Below, piece after piece: positions 1-8,752 of a DNA stretch of 64,000 nt. The stretch lies in contig NZ_JACHCZ010000001.1 in assembly GCF_014207255.1 (NCBI RefSeq), positions 1,851,378-1,915,377 of the forward strand, given 5' to 3'. The notes under the pieces are model-generated. The model ran no database searches and had not been told where the DNA came from. It worked only from the letters and a program-made list of their open reading frames with translations. The stretch comes from Pseudomonas sp. JAI120. Its GTDB lineage: Bacteria; Pseudomonadota; Gammaproteobacteria; Pseudomonadales; Pseudomonadaceae. Both the position numbers and the translations under genes were made by a program. How positions within the stretch are numbered: position 1 is the first letter of the stretch; each line of letters begins with the position of its first letter.

Positions 1-823
1 AGACCTTGACGTTCTGACCGATCACGATGGTACCGGTACGCGAATTGATGATGACCTTGGCCACCGCCTGGCCCGGATCAACTTCCAGGTTTTCCAGGAT
101 CGAGAGGTAGTCCACGCGCTGGCTGGGGTCCAGCGGCGCAGTCACACGGATCGAGCCACCGTCGATGGCCTGGGCCACGCCAGGGCCGAGCATGTCGTTG
201 ATCTTGTCGACCACACGCTTGGCGGTGGTGAAGTCCGAACGGTTGAGGTTCAGGGTCAGGCTGTTGCCCTGGTTGAAACCGCTCGGCACAGTGCGTTCAA
301 CCGTGGCGCCGCCGGGAATCCGACCGGCCGATGGCACGTTGACGGTGATCTTCGAACCGTCACGACCCTCGGCGTCAAACCCGCCCACCACCAGGTTGCC
401 CTGGGCGATGGCGTAGACGTTGCCGTCGATACCCTTAAGCGGCGTCATCAACAGGGTGCCGCCGCGAAGGCTCTTGGAGTTACCGATGGACGACACCGTG
501 ATGTCGACCACCTGGCCCGGCTTGGAAAACGCCGGCAAATCGGCACTGATCGACACCGCCGCGACGTTCTTCAACTGCACGTTGCCCGAACCCGCCGGCA
601 CCTTGATGCCGAACTGCGAGAGCATGTTGTTGAAGGTCTGCAGGGTGAACGGGGTCTGGGTGGTCTGGTCACCCGTACCGTTGAGCCCCACCACCAGGCC
701 GTAGCCGATCAACTGGTTGGAACGCACGCCGGAGATGCTGGCGATGTCTTTCAGGCGCTCGGCCTGGGCGACAGCGCTCAACGTCAGCAAGAGTGCGGCA
801 GCCATCAGTTGTTTGAGTTTCAA
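1..823 (-). CDS. flgI: Flagellar P-ring protein FlgI (3' part beyond window)
   Basis: FlgI forms the periplasmic P ring around the flagellar rod. The visible 274 residues start with a Sec signal peptide (hydrophobic [14 protein letters not shown], cleavage after about residue 21), followed by the conserved start of the mature protein [20 protein letters not shown]. The remaining C-terminal part lies left of base 1. I chose a TTG start at 823 because AGGTGG sits 5 bases upstream of it. A GTG at 832 lacks such a site and an ATG at 805 would cut the signal peptide. It follows flgH by 9 bases, so it is the fourth gene of the flgFGHI operon. Identity is certain; the exact start is likely. Confidence 0.95.
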   Translation of the reverse strand, partial: MKLKQLMAAALLLTLSAVAQAERLKDIASISGVRSNQLIGYGLVVGLNGTGDQTTQTPFTLQTFNNMLSQFGIKVPAGSGNVQLKNVAAVSISADLPAFSKPGQVVDITVSSIGNSKSLRGGTLLMTPLKGIDGNVYAIAQGNLVVGGFDAEGRDGSKITVNVPSAGRIPGGATVERTVPSGFNQGNSLTLNLNRSDFTTAKRVVDKINDMLGPGVAQAIDGGSIRVTAPLDPSQRVDYLSILENLEVDPGQAVAKVIINSRTGTIVIGQNVKV

Positions 824-832
824 AGTGGCCAC

Positions 833-1528
833 CTAGAAAGGGAACAGCGGGCTAAGGAAGAAGCGGTCGAACCAGCCCGGCTGACTCGCATCAGCGAACG
901 AACCCGTACCCGAGTAGGTAATGCGTGCATCGGCAATGCGCGTCGACGACACCGTGTTGTCGGTGGAAATATCATCGGCACGGACCATGCCGGCAATACG
1001 CACCAGCTCGTCGCCGGTATTAAGCGTCATCCACTTCTCACCGCGCACGGCGATGATGCCGTTGGGCAATACATCGGCCACCGTCACAGTGACCGAACCG
1101 CTCAAGCTGTTGCCCTGCGCTGCCGCGCTCTTGCCGTTGGTGGCGCGATCACCGCTGTAGCCGGCATTCAGACTCAGATCACCACTGCCCAGGGGGTTAT
1201 TGGTGTTGGGCACGGCGCCAAACAGCGAGCTCAAACCAATGCTGGCCGTGCTGCTCTTGTCGATCTGGGAGTTGGCGTTCTTGCTGGCCTGGGTTCGCTC
1301 GTTCAGGGTGATGGTGATGATGTCACCCACGCGGAACGCCTTGCGGTCGCTGTACAGGTTCTGTTCGAAACCGGCCTGGTAGATCGAGCCATTGTTGGCC
1401 GCCGCCGGCAATGGCGTGCGCGGCAACACCGGCGCGTAGTACGGGTCATTGGGTTTTGGCGTCGGGGCGACACAGCCCGCGAGCACGGCAATCCCACTCA
1501 ATGCCAGAACGGAAACATAGCGATTCAT
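833..1528 (-). CDS. flgH: Flagellar L-ring lipoprotein FlgH
   Basis: FlgH builds the outer-membrane L ring of the basal body. The 231-residue protein has a lipoprotein signal peptide with lipobox LAGC (lipidated Cys19), a Pro-rich linker, and the family core around [21 protein letters not shown] at about residues 68-88. It ends in the typical aromatic FFLSPLFPF. Length matches the family. It lies between flgG (53-base gap) and flgI (9-base gap) on the same strand, consistent with co-transcription. Confidence 0.97.
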   Translation of the reverse strand: MNRYVSVLALSGIAVLAGCVAPTPKPNDPYYAPVLPRTPLPAAANNGSIYQAGFEQNLYSDRKAFRVGDIITITLNERTQASKNANSQIDKSSTASIGLSSLFGAVPNTNNPLGSGDLSLNAGYSGDRATNGKSAAAQGNSLSGSVTVTVADVLPNGIIAVRGEKWMTLNTGDELVRIAGMVRADDISTDNTVSSTRIADARITYSGTGSFADASQPGWFDRFFLSPLFPF

Positions 1529-1581
1529 GACCCTTACCTCACGGTGTTGCAGGAGCTCTCAGGAGCGCCCCATGGACTTGA

Positions 1582-2367
1582 TTACAGATTCTGCGTTACG
1601 AACGAAAGCATCTGGTCGGCGGTGGAAATCACCTTGGAGTTCATCTCGTAGGCGCGCTGAGTAGTGATCATGTTGACCATCTCTTCAACGGTGCTGACGT
1701 TGGAGGTTTCCAGGGTGCTTTGCAGCGTGGTGCCGAAACCGTTCAGGCCGGGAGTGCCGATTTGCGGCGCGCCGCTGGCGGCGGTTTCCAGGAACAAATT
1801 GCCACCCATGGCCTGCAGGCCGGCCGGGTTGATGAAGTCGGCGGTCTGCAGATTTCCGATTACCTGGGACGCCGGGTTGCCGGCCACGGTGATCGAAACG
1901 GTGCCATCGTTGCCGACGGTGAAGGTCTGCGCATCGGCTGGCACCACAATCGCAGGTTCCAAGGCGAAGCCGTTGGCGGTGACGATCTGGCCGTTGGAAT
2001 CCAGGTGGAACGTACCGTCACGGGTGTAGGACGTGGTCCCATCCGGCTGCAGGATCTGGAAGAAGCCTTTGCCGTTGATTGCCATGTCCAGCGGTTGGCC
2101 GGTCTGCTGCAGGTTACCGGCGTTGAAGTTCTTCTGGGTGCCGACGATCTTCACACCGGTACCCAGTTGCAGACCCGACGGCAATTCGCTGTCCTGAGTC
2201 GACTGGGCGCCTGGCTGGCGCTTGATCTGATAGAGCAAGTCCTGGAACTCGGCGCGGTCACGTTTGAAACCCGTGGTCGACACGTTGGCCAAGTTGTTGG
2301 AAATGGTGGTCAGGTTGGTGTCCTGGGCGGACAGACCTGTTTTGGCAACCCATAGAGCCGGAAGCAT
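1582..2367 (-). CDS. flgG: Flagellar distal rod protein FlgG
   Basis: FlgG makes the distal rod that crosses the P and L rings. The 261-residue product has the N-terminal rod/hook signature NNLANVSTTGFKRDRAEFQDL and the C-terminal motif TQRAYEMNSKVISTADQML. Both belong to the coiled-coil D0 ends shared by axial flagellar proteins. The reading frame is open 15 codons further upstream, but the ATG at 2367 is preceded by AAGGAG at good spacing and starts MLPALWVAKTGL as in the family. It follows flgF by 66 bases. Confidence 0.97.
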   Translation of the reverse strand: MLPALWVAKTGLSAQDTNLTTISNNLANVSTTGFKRDRAEFQDLLYQIKRQPGAQSTQDSELPSGLQLGTGVKIVGTQKNFNAGNLQQTGQPLDMAINGKGFFQILQPDGTTSYTRDGTFHLDSNGQIVTANGFALEPAIVVPADAQTFTVGNDGTVSITVAGNPASQVIGNLQTADFINPAGLQAMGGNLFLETAASGAPQIGTPGLNGFGTTLQSTLETSNVSTVEEMVNMITTQRAYEMNSKVISTADQMLSFVTQNL

Positions 2368-2433
2368 GCTGTTCTCCTTTGCGCGCCTGTTTGTTGGCGC
2401 CGCGTTACACAATTAGAATTCGGTGGTCGCCTG

Positions 2434-3174
2434 TCAGCTCATCTGCATGACGCGAGTCATGGCCTGGTCATCTTCCTTGGCGCTGTTCATCATCTTGATG
2501 TGCAGCTCGAACTGCTTGGCAAGCGCCAATACGGCGGTCATTTCCTCCACCGCATTGACGTTGCTCGCCTGCAGGAAGCCCGAGGTCAGCGTGACGTTTG
2601 CGTCGGCCTGTGCCGGCTGGCCATCCTTGGTGTGGATGCTGCCGTCCAGGCCTTTGGTCATGTTCTTAAGGTCAGGCTGGACCAGCTTGATACGGTCCAC
2701 CTCAGCCATCACCCGTGGGCCTTCACCCATAGCGCGGATGCTGATGGTGCCGTCGGCGCCCACTTCGATCTTCTGTTGGGGCGGCACGGCAATCGGGCCG
2801 CCGTTGCCCATGATCGGCATGCCGTTGCCGGCCCGCAGCACGCCCAGCGCATCGACGTTCATGCTGGCGCTGCGCACGTAGGCTTCGCCGCCGTCCGGGG
2901 TTTGCACGGCCATCCAGCCGTCACCACTAACGGCCACATCCAGGTCACGGCCGGTCTCGATCATCGCGCCAGGCGTGAAGTCGGTGGCTGGGCGCTCGGT
3001 CATGGCAAAGGCCCGCGCCGGAAAGCTGTCACCGAACACCGGCATCGAACGCGCCTGTTCAAGGTCACGTTGAAAACCGTTGGTGGAAATGTTCGCCAAG
3101 TTGTTGGCATGAGCCTTCTGCGCCAGTGCGTTCTGGCTGGCGCCGGTCATTGCCACATAAAGGTACTTGTCCAC
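2434..3174 (-). CDS. flgF: Flagellar proximal rod protein FlgF
   Basis: FlgF is a minor proximal rod subunit. The 246-residue product has the axial-protein N-terminus (NNLANISTNGFQRDLEQARSM) and a C-terminal helix (NAVEEMTAVLALAKQFELHIKMM). I take the GTG at 3174 as start (mature-like MDKYLYVAMTGA), because AGGAAGAA precedes it. The open frame extends 12 codons further, but nothing there resembles the family. This is the first gene of the operon flgF-flgG-flgH-flgI. A sigma-54-like promoter lies about 57 bases upstream of its start. Confidence 0.96.
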   Translation of the reverse strand: MDKYLYVAMTGASQNALAQKAHANNLANISTNGFQRDLEQARSMPVFGDSFPARAFAMTERPATDFTPGAMIETGRDLDVAVSGDGWMAVQTPDGGEAYVRSASMNVDALGVLRAGNGMPIMGNGGPIAVPPQQKIEVGADGTISIRAMGEGPRVMAEVDRIKLVQPDLKNMTKGLDGSIHTKDGQPAQADANVTLTSGFLQASNVNAVEEMTAVLALAKQFELHIKMMNSAKEDDQAMTRVMQMS

Positions 3175-3230
3175 GCTTCTTCCTCTTTCTGACGCAGGCT
3201 TGCCGCCCACCGCTGTACTGATGAGGCTTA

Positions 3231-3247
3231 AGCAATTTGCGAACCAA
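3231..3247 (-). promoter_or_regulatory. Candidate sigma-54 (RpoN) promoter of flgF
   Basis: Read on the minus strand, the site is TTGGTTCGCAAATTGCT. It has the GG and GC dinucleotides 10 bases apart and TTGC at the -12 element, as required for RpoN promoters (consensus TGGCAC-N5-TTGC). It lies 57 bases before the flgF start. RpoN-dependent transcription of mid-hierarchy flagellar operons is established in Pseudomonas. The -24 half is imperfect (GGTTCG instead of GGCAC), so this remains a candidate. Confidence 0.5.
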
Positions 3248-3249
3248 CT

Positions 3250-3286
3250 TTTAAAAACAGGGGAAACCCCAGGCGGGGCGGGGTTT
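3250..3286 (-). terminator. Possible phhR terminator hairpin
   Basis: AAACCCC (3264-3270) and GGGGTTT (3280-3286) can form a 7-base-pair stem with a 9-base loop. On the minus strand it is followed by CCCCTG and a run of five T. It lies between the phhR stop and the flgF promoter, where a terminator would be expected. The T run is displaced from the stem, so this is only tentative. Confidence 0.35.
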
Positions 3287-3406
3287 TGCGGGCAGGCAGC
3301 AGGATTTTAAGGACTGGGGATAGTCGAAAAAACGGCGGACTTATGCCGCTTACGGCAAGTACCCGTCTTACGGGTGACAGAGAACCAATGCGGGAGGAGC
3401 CGTTGG

Positions 3407-4969
3407 TTATTTGTCCGCCTTGAGGATTTCGTAATCGCGCAACTTATTGGCGATGGTGGTGTGCGACACCCCCAGGCGCTTGCCCAACTGCCGGCTGCTG
3501 GGGTGCTCGGCATACAGGCTCTCGAGCACCGCCTTCTCGAAGCGCCCGACGATCGCCTCCAAGCCGCCCTCCAGGGAAAAATCGCCAAGGGGTTGGCGCA
3601 CGCCGTAGTCCGGCAGGCGAATGTGCTCGACCTTGACCGTCCCGCCCTCACACAGCGACACCGCCTGGAACAGCACGTTTTCCAACTGCCGCACATTCCC
3701 CGGCCAGTGGTAGTGGCTGAGGCGATCCATCGCGGCAGGTGCCAGCCTGGGCAGCGGGCAGCCAATCTGCCGGCTGGCCTGGTCGAGAAAGTGCTCGACC
3801 AGCGGCGCAAGGCCGTCGAGGCATTCGCGCAGGGGCGGGATATGCAAGGACAGCACGTTGAGGCGGTGATAGAGGTCCTGGCGGAATTCGCCACGGGCAC
3901 AGAGTTCGGACAGGTCCACCTGGGTGGCGCAAATCACCCGCACATCCAGGTACACCTCTTCGTCACTGCCCACGCGCCGAAAGCAGCCGTCCTGCAGGAA
4001 GCGCAGCAATTTCACCTGCAAACGCGCACTCATTTCCCCGACGCCATCGAGAAACAACGTACCGCCCGCCGTCAGTTCCAGCAGCCCGAGCTTGCCTTCG
4101 GCCCGCGCGCCTTCAAACGCGCCGGGGCCGTAGCCGAACAATTCGGTCTCGGCCATCGACTCGGGCAGCCCGGCGCAGTTGAGCGCCATCAAAGGCGATT
4201 GCCCGCGTGGGCTGGCCAGGTGGCAGGCGCGCGCCAACAATTCTTTGCCGGTGCCAGTTTCGCCTTCTATTAATAGAGGCGCATCCAACGGCGCCATGCG
4301 CCGGGCTTCGCGCACCACGGCGGCCATGACCCTGGAGCTTTGGAAGATGCTGTCAAAACCGCGCAGCTCCTGTTTGCGCACGTTGTAGATGCGCTCGCCC
4401 ACGCGGTCGGCGCGGTGCAGGGTCAATACGGCACCGGCCATGGCTTCGCTATCATCGTGCTCGGAGGATTGCAGCGGCGCGATATCCGCCAGGAACACGT
4501 CACCCTTGACCTTGACCCGCAGGCCATTGATCCGCGATTTACTCGCGCGCACCAGTTCCGGCAAATCGAAATCCTCGGCGTAGCGCGACAGTGGAATGCC
4601 CGGCACCTCATCCACCCGCACCCCGAGCAGCTGCGCGGCCGCACGGTTGGCGGCGACAATGGAGCCGCCCATGTCGATGGACAGCACCGGAAACTCGAGC
4701 GCACCGAGTAGCGCATTGAGTTCCATATGCCGACGTTCACTTGGCATCAGCCCTACCCTTTTGACGCCAAACACCCCGGCAATCGCCTCAAACTGCGGGC
4801 GCAGCGCCTGGAATTGCATGTTCACCAGGTTCGGGCAGAACAGGTAAATGGCGTTGCCATGCTCGCCGCCCACCTCACCCTTGGCAACGTTGACGCCGTA
4901 CTCCACCAGCAGGTTAAGGATGTCCCGCAGGATGCCGATGCGGTTCTGGCAGTGCACTTTGATACGCAT
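3407..4969 (-). CDS. phhR: TyrR-family regulator PhhR of aromatic amino acid catabolism
   Basis: PhhR activates the phenylalanine hydroxylase genes in response to Phe/Tyr. The 520 residues show an ACT domain (about 1-70), a PAS domain (about 78-140), an AAA+ enhancer-binding-type domain (about 203-430; Walker A GETGTGKE at 236-243) and a C-terminal TyrR-type helix-turn-helix (SRQLGKRLGVSHTTIANKL). The sigma-54-contact loop reads GAFEGA instead of GAFTGA (283-288). The Walker B region reads FLDGVGEM with Gly309 in place of the usual Glu, which fits a TyrR-type protein acting with sigma-70 rather than a sigma-54 ATPase. The open frame runs 77 codons upstream, but the start MRIKVHCQNRIGI at 4969 gives the family length. 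It is divergent from phhA across 257 bases. Confidence 0.93.
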   Translation of the reverse strand: MRIKVHCQNRIGILRDILNLLVEYGVNVAKGEVGGEHGNAIYLFCPNLVNMQFQALRPQFEAIAGVFGVKRVGLMPSERRHMELNALLGALEFPVLSIDMGGSIVAANRAAAQLLGVRVDEVPGIPLSRYAEDFDLPELVRASKSRINGLRVKVKGDVFLADIAPLQSSEHDDSEAMAGAVLTLHRADRVGERIYNVRKQELRGFDSIFQSSRVMAAVVREARRMAPLDAPLLIEGETGTGKELLARACHLASPRGQSPLMALNCAGLPESMAETELFGYGPGAFEGARAEGKLGLLELTAGGTLFLDGVGEMSARLQVKLLRFLQDGCFRRVGSDEEVYLDVRVICATQVDLSELCARGEFRQDLYHRLNVLSLHIPPLRECLDGLAPLVEHFLDQASRQIGCPLPRLAPAAMDRLSHYHWPGNVRQLENVLFQAVSLCEGGTVKVEHIRLPDYGVRQPLGDFSLEGGLEAIVGRFEKAVLESLYAEHPSSRQLGKRLGVSHTTIANKLRDYEILKADK

Positions 4970-5089
4970 GAAAAGGCTCGAAAAGTGGGTAGGCGCCGCG
5001 TCTTTTTGTCGCTGGGCGCAGATAGTCGTCAAGATTATGTGACAGCTTGCGGGCTTTTCCCAGCCCAATACGGCAATCAACCTCGAAAC

Positions 5090-5107
5090 CGTAACGAATA
5101 CTTTACG
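5090..5107. promoter_or_regulatory. Candidate PhhR/TyrR box
   Basis: CGTAAC-N6-TTTACG is a symmetric match to the TyrR box (TGTAAA-N6-TTTACA). It sits in the 257-base divergent region, about 120 bases before phhA and about 120 before phhR. PhhR binding upstream of phhA is known in Pseudomonas. A weaker half-site-like GGTAAG follows at about 5114. The match is by eye only. Confidence 0.55.
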
Positions 5108-5226
5108 AAAATCGGTAAGTTTTCCTACGTGAGCGCTTTTGAAGCCGATGGAATCTTGCCCCGCACGGAGTATCAATAGGCTCATCGCAGGACATAACAA
5201 GAATTAATGCCTAGCAGGAGAGCCGT

Positions 5227-6045
5227 ATGAAGCAGACGCACTACGTGGCCCGCGAGCCCGATGCGCAAGGTTTTATCCACTACCCGCCGGAAGAACACGC
5301 GGTGTGGAACACCCTGATCACCCGTCAATTGAAAGTGATCGAGGGCCGCGCCTGCCAGGAGTACCTGGACGGCATAGACAAGCTCGGCCTGCCCCTGGAT
5401 CGCATTCCGCAATTGGGCGAGATCAATGAGGTGCTGGCCGCGACCACCGGCTGGCAAGTCGCCCGCGTGCCGGCGCTAATCCCCTTCCAGACGTTCTTCG
5501 AATTGCTCGCCAACAAACAGTTTCCGGTGGCGACCTTTATTCGTACCCGCGAAGAACTGGACTACCTGCAAGAGCCGGATATTTTCCACGAGATCTTTGG
5601 CCACTGCCCGCTGCTGACCAACCCGTGGTTCGCCGAATTCACCCACACCTACGGCAAGCTCGGCCTGGCGGCCAGCAAGGAGCAACGGGTGTACCTGGCG
5701 CGCCTGTACTGGATGACCATCGAGTTCGGCCTGGTGGATACCCCCGAAGGTCGGCGTATCTACGGTGGCGGGATTTTGTCGTCACCCAAGGAAAGCGTGT
5801 ACTGCCTGTCGGACGAGCCCGAGCACCAGGCCTTCGATCCGCTGGAAGCGATGCGCACCCCGTACCGCATCGACATCCTGCAACCGCTGTATTTCGTGCT
5901 GCCCAACCTCAAGCGCCTGTTCGAAGTGGCGCAGGAAGACATCATGGGCATGGTCGAACGCGGGATGCAGCTTGGCTTGCACGCCCCGCTCTTTACCCCA
6001 AAGGCGGCCCCCCAAACCCAAAGCCGCGTGAACTGTGGCGTTTAA
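5227..6045 (+). CDS. phhA: Phenylalanine-4-hydroxylase
   Basis: This enzyme hydroxylates L-Phe to L-Tyr using O2, ferrous iron and tetrahydropterin. The 272-residue bacterial-type catalytic domain carries the iron ligands His121 and His126 in HEIFGHC, and Glu166 in WMTIEFGL. It has the conserved FFELLANKQFPVATFIR stretch and no regulatory ACT domain. The start ATG is preceded by AGGAG. It heads the phhA-phhB-phhC operon opposite phhR; the 84 bases before phhB hold no gene. The C-terminal tail (TPKAAPQTQSRVNCGV) looks unstructured. Confidence 0.97.
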   Translation: MKQTHYVAREPDAQGFIHYPPEEHAVWNTLITRQLKVIEGRACQEYLDGIDKLGLPLDRIPQLGEINEVLAATTGWQVARVPALIPFQTFFELLANKQFPVATFIRTREELDYLQEPDIFHEIFGHCPLLTNPWFAEFTHTYGKLGLAASKEQRVYLARLYWMTIEFGLVDTPEGRRIYGGGILSSPKESVYCLSDEPEHQAFDPLEAMRTPYRIDILQPLYFVLPNLKRLFEVAQEDIMGMVERGMQLGLHAPLFTPKAAPQTQSRVNCGV

Positions 6046-6129
6046 GGCCAGGTGAGTCTGTTCCCTGGCCCCGCGTTGCTTTAGGGTGACGCTACTGACC
6101 TTCACCTATTCGAATTCAGGACACCGACC

Positions 6130-6486
6130 ATGACCACCTTGAACCAAGCCCACTGCGAAGCCTGCCGCGCCGATGCCCCGCAAGTCAGCGATGAAGAACT
6201 GCCGGTGCTGCTCAAGCAGATCCCCGACTGGAACATCGAGGTACGCGACGGCGTGATGCAGCTGGAAAAGGTTTTCCTGTTCAAGAACTTCAAATTCGCC
6301 CTGGCCTTTACCAACGCCATGGGTGAAATCTCCGAAGCCGAAGGCCATCACCCGGGCCTGCTCACCGAATGGGGCAAGGTAACCGTGACTTGGTGGAGCC
6401 ACTCCATCAAGGGCCTGCACCGCAACGACTTCATCATGGCCGCGCGCACCGACGAAGTGGCCAAGGACGCCGAGGGCCGCAAGTAA
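6130..6486 (+). CDS. phhB: Pterin-4a-carbinolamine dehydratase
   Basis: PhhB dehydrates the 4a-hydroxytetrahydropterin left by phenylalanine hydroxylase so that the cofactor can be recycled. The 118-residue protein carries the family signature [22 protein letters not shown] followed by GLHRNDF, which supplies the active-site histidines. Four Cys/His residues lie near the N-terminus. AGGA lies just upstream of the start. Its stop TAA overlaps the phhC ATG (TAATG), which suggests coupled translation. Confidence 0.96.
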   Translation: MTTLNQAHCEACRADAPQVSDEELPVLLKQIPDWNIEVRDGVMQLEKVFLFKNFKFALAFTNAMGEISEAEGHHPGLLTEWGKVTVTWWSHSIKGLHRNDFIMAARTDEVAKDAEGRK

Positions 6487-7679
6487 TGCATTTCGATGCC
6501 ATAGGCCGTGTACCCGGCGACCCGATCCTCGGCTTGATGGACCTGTATGCCCAGGACGCCAACCCGAACAAGTTCGACCTCGGCGTAGGTGTGTATAAAG
6601 ACGACCAGGGCCTGACGCCGATTCCAGCTTCGGTGAAGCGCGCCGAACAGCGCCTGGTCGATACCCAGGCGACCAAGACCTATATTGGCGGCCACGGTGA
6701 TCCAGCCTTCGGCACACTGATCAGCGAACTGGTACTGGGCGCCGACTCCGCCCTGCTGCGCGAACACCGTGCCGGCGCGACTCAAACCCCCGGCGGCACC
6801 GGCGCACTGCGCCTGAGCGCCGACTTCATCGCCCACAACTTGCCCGGCCGTGGCGTGTGGTTGAGCGATCCGACCTGGCCAATCCACGAAACCATTTTTG
6901 CCAAGGCGGGGATCAAGGTCAGCCACTACCCGTACGTGGGTGCGGATAATCGCCTGGATGTGGCGGCGATGCTGGCGACGCTGGCCACCGTGCCCAGGGG
7001 CGACGTGGTGCTGTTGCACGCCTGCTGCCATAACCCGACCGGGTTCGACCTGTCCCAGGATGACTGGCGCCAGGTGCTGCAGATCGTGCGCGAGCGCCAG
7101 TTGCTGCCGCTGATCGACTTCGCCTACCAGGGCTTTGGCGACGGCCTGGAGCAGGACGCCTGGGCGGTGCGTTTGTTCGCGGCGGAACTGTCGGAAGTAC
7201 TGATCACCAGCTCCTGCTCGAAGAACTTCGGCCTCTACCGCGACCGTGTCGGCGCGTTGATCGTGTGCGCGGCGGACGCCGAGAAGCTGACGGATGTACG
7301 CAGCCAGTTGGCAAATACCGCGCGCAACCTGTGGTCGACGCCGCCGGACCACGGTGCAGCGGTGGTCGCGACGATCCTGGGTGATGCCGAGCTGAAAAAG
7401 CAGTGGAGTGAGGAAGTCGAAGCCATGCGTGCGCGAATCGCGCAGTTGCGTTCCGGACTGGTGGAGGCGTTGGCGCCCCATGGTTTATCGGAGCGGTTTG
7501 CGCACATCGGAGCACAACGCGGAATGTTTTCCTACACCGGTTTGAGTGCCGGGCAGGTGAAGCAACTGCGCGAGAAGCACAGCGTGTATATGGTCAGTTC
7601 GGGGCGGGCCAACGTGGCGGGTATTGATGCGACACGCCTGACACTCCTGGCCGAAGCCATCGCCGACGTATCCCACTGA
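6486..7679 (+). CDS. phhC: Aromatic amino acid aminotransferase (class I PLP)
   Basis: This enzyme transaminates tyrosine/phenylalanine to the keto acids, the step after PhhA. The 397 residues show the class I/II aminotransferase fold: the dimer-arm N-terminus NPNKFDLGVGVYKDDQG, the CHNPTGFDLS motif, DFAYQGFGDG, and the PLP-binding lysine K246 in SSCSKNFGLYRDRVG. The start is the ATG overlapping the phhB stop by one base. An upstream in-frame extension into phhB is not family-like. AspC and TyrB are close relatives, but operon context favours PhhC. Confidence 0.93.
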   Translation: MHFDAIGRVPGDPILGLMDLYAQDANPNKFDLGVGVYKDDQGLTPIPASVKRAEQRLVDTQATKTYIGGHGDPAFGTLISELVLGADSALLREHRAGATQTPGGTGALRLSADFIAHNLPGRGVWLSDPTWPIHETIFAKAGIKVSHYPYVGADNRLDVAAMLATLATVPRGDVVLLHACCHNPTGFDLSQDDWRQVLQIVRERQLLPLIDFAYQGFGDGLEQDAWAVRLFAAELSEVLITSSCSKNFGLYRDRVGALIVCAADAEKLTDVRSQLANTARNLWSTPPDHGAAVVATILGDAELKKQWSEEVEAMRARIAQLRSGLVEALAPHGLSERFAHIGAQRGMFSYTGLSAGQVKQLREKHSVYMVSSGRANVAGIDATRLTLLAEAIADVSH

Positions 7680-7693
7680 CGAAACCGGGATTG

Positions 7694-7790
7694 AAAATGT
7701 GGGAGGGGGCTTGCTCCCGATGGCAGTGGGTCAGTGACAGCTGTATTGGCTGACACTCCCGCATCGCGAGCAAGCCCCCTCCCACATTTT
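7694..7790. repeat. REP pair (REPIN), outward arms
   Basis: Two inverted copies of the Pseudomonas REP palindrome (GTGGGAGGGGGCTTGCTCCC and its complement) flank about 45 bases of unrelated sequence. The pair lies between the convergent phhC and the LpxH-like gene, so it may also act as a bidirectional hairpin. The same unit recurs at 21123, 47393, 49381 and 54248. Confidence 0.9.
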
Positions 7791-7805
7791 GACCGAGCAC
7801 ACCCC

Positions 7806-8615
7806 TCAGCTGGCGACCATCTCGGCCTTGAGCTGCGCCTCTTTCGCCTGCGCATCCGCCAAGCGATACAACTCGATACTCCCGTCCCAGTGCTCGATCA
7901 ACGCCGTGCACGACTCCACCCAATCCCCGCAATTGAGGTAATCCACCTCGCCCACCTTGCGAATCTCCGCATGGTGGATATGCCCGCACACCACGCCATG
8001 CAATTCGCGCCTGGTCACTTCGTGGGCGATGGCCTCTTCAAAATCGCTGATAAAGCTCACGGCGGTTTTGACCTTGTGTTTCAGATACGCCGACAGAGAC
8101 CAGTAGCCATAGCCGTAACGGGCGCGCCAGTGATTTAACCAGCGGTTCAAGGTGAGGGTGAACTCATAGGCCGAGTCGCCCAGGAACGCCAGCCAGCGGT
8201 GGTAACGGGTAATCACATCGAACTGGTCACCGTGGATCACCAGCAGGTGACGACCGTCGGCCGTCACGTGCACGGCCTCATCCACCAGCTGGATATTGCC
8301 CAGGATCAGCTTGGAGTAGCGGCGCAGGAACTCGTCGTGGTTGCCGGTGACGTAGATCACTTCGGTACCGCGCTTGGCCATGGTCAGCAGGCGGCGGATC
8401 ACGTTGGTATGGGCCTGGGGCCAATACATGCCGCCGCGCATTTTCCAGCCGTCGATGATATCCCCCACCAGGTACACCTTGTCGGCGTGGTAGCCCTTGA
8501 GGAACTGCGATAAATGTTCGGCCTGGCAATCCCGGGTGCCCAGGTGCACGTCGGAAATCCACAGGGTACGAACCCGCTGCTTGCGGCTGGGTTTGGTGAA
8601 CTCGGCACTGGTCAT
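7806..8615 (-). CDS. LpxH-like metallophosphoesterase (UDP-2,3-diacylglucosamine diphosphatase family)
   Basis: The 269-residue protein has the calcineurin-like phosphoesterase motifs in order: WISDVHLGT, VGDIIDGW, TGNHDE, HGDQFD and GHIHHA. These provide the two-metal centre. The family is annotated as lipid A precursor pyrophosphatase, but Pseudomonas carries more than one paralogue, so the substrate is not certain. Of two in-frame ATGs, that at 8615 is chosen because GAGGG ends 6 bases before it and directly abuts the one at 8621. It is divergent from the AraC-type gene across 137 bases. Confidence 0.85.
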   Translation of the reverse strand: MTSAEFTKPSRKQRVRTLWISDVHLGTRDCQAEHLSQFLKGYHADKVYLVGDIIDGWKMRGGMYWPQAHTNVIRRLLTMAKRGTEVIYVTGNHDEFLRRYSKLILGNIQLVDEAVHVTADGRHLLVIHGDQFDVITRYHRWLAFLGDSAYEFTLTLNRWLNHWRARYGYGYWSLSAYLKHKVKTAVSFISDFEEAIAHEVTRRELHGVVCGHIHHAEIRKVGEVDYLNCGDWVESCTALIEHWDGSIELYRLADAQAKEAQLKAEMVAS

Positions 8616-8752
8616 GGGCATCCCTCGACGCTGTTTTCGCGAGCTTGCGCCTTGGCGATTAATAGCCCATGACAGTCGTGCGTCAGTCTGATGACAACGC
8701 TCGCCGACCGCGAAGCGTTGTAGACTGGCGCCTTGCTGCCCAGGAGACCGCG

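Noticed and set aside
832..833. GTG at 832 as flgI start
   Set aside because: It lies against the flgH stop without a suitably spaced ribosome-binding site; TTG 823 has AGGTGG at 5 bases.
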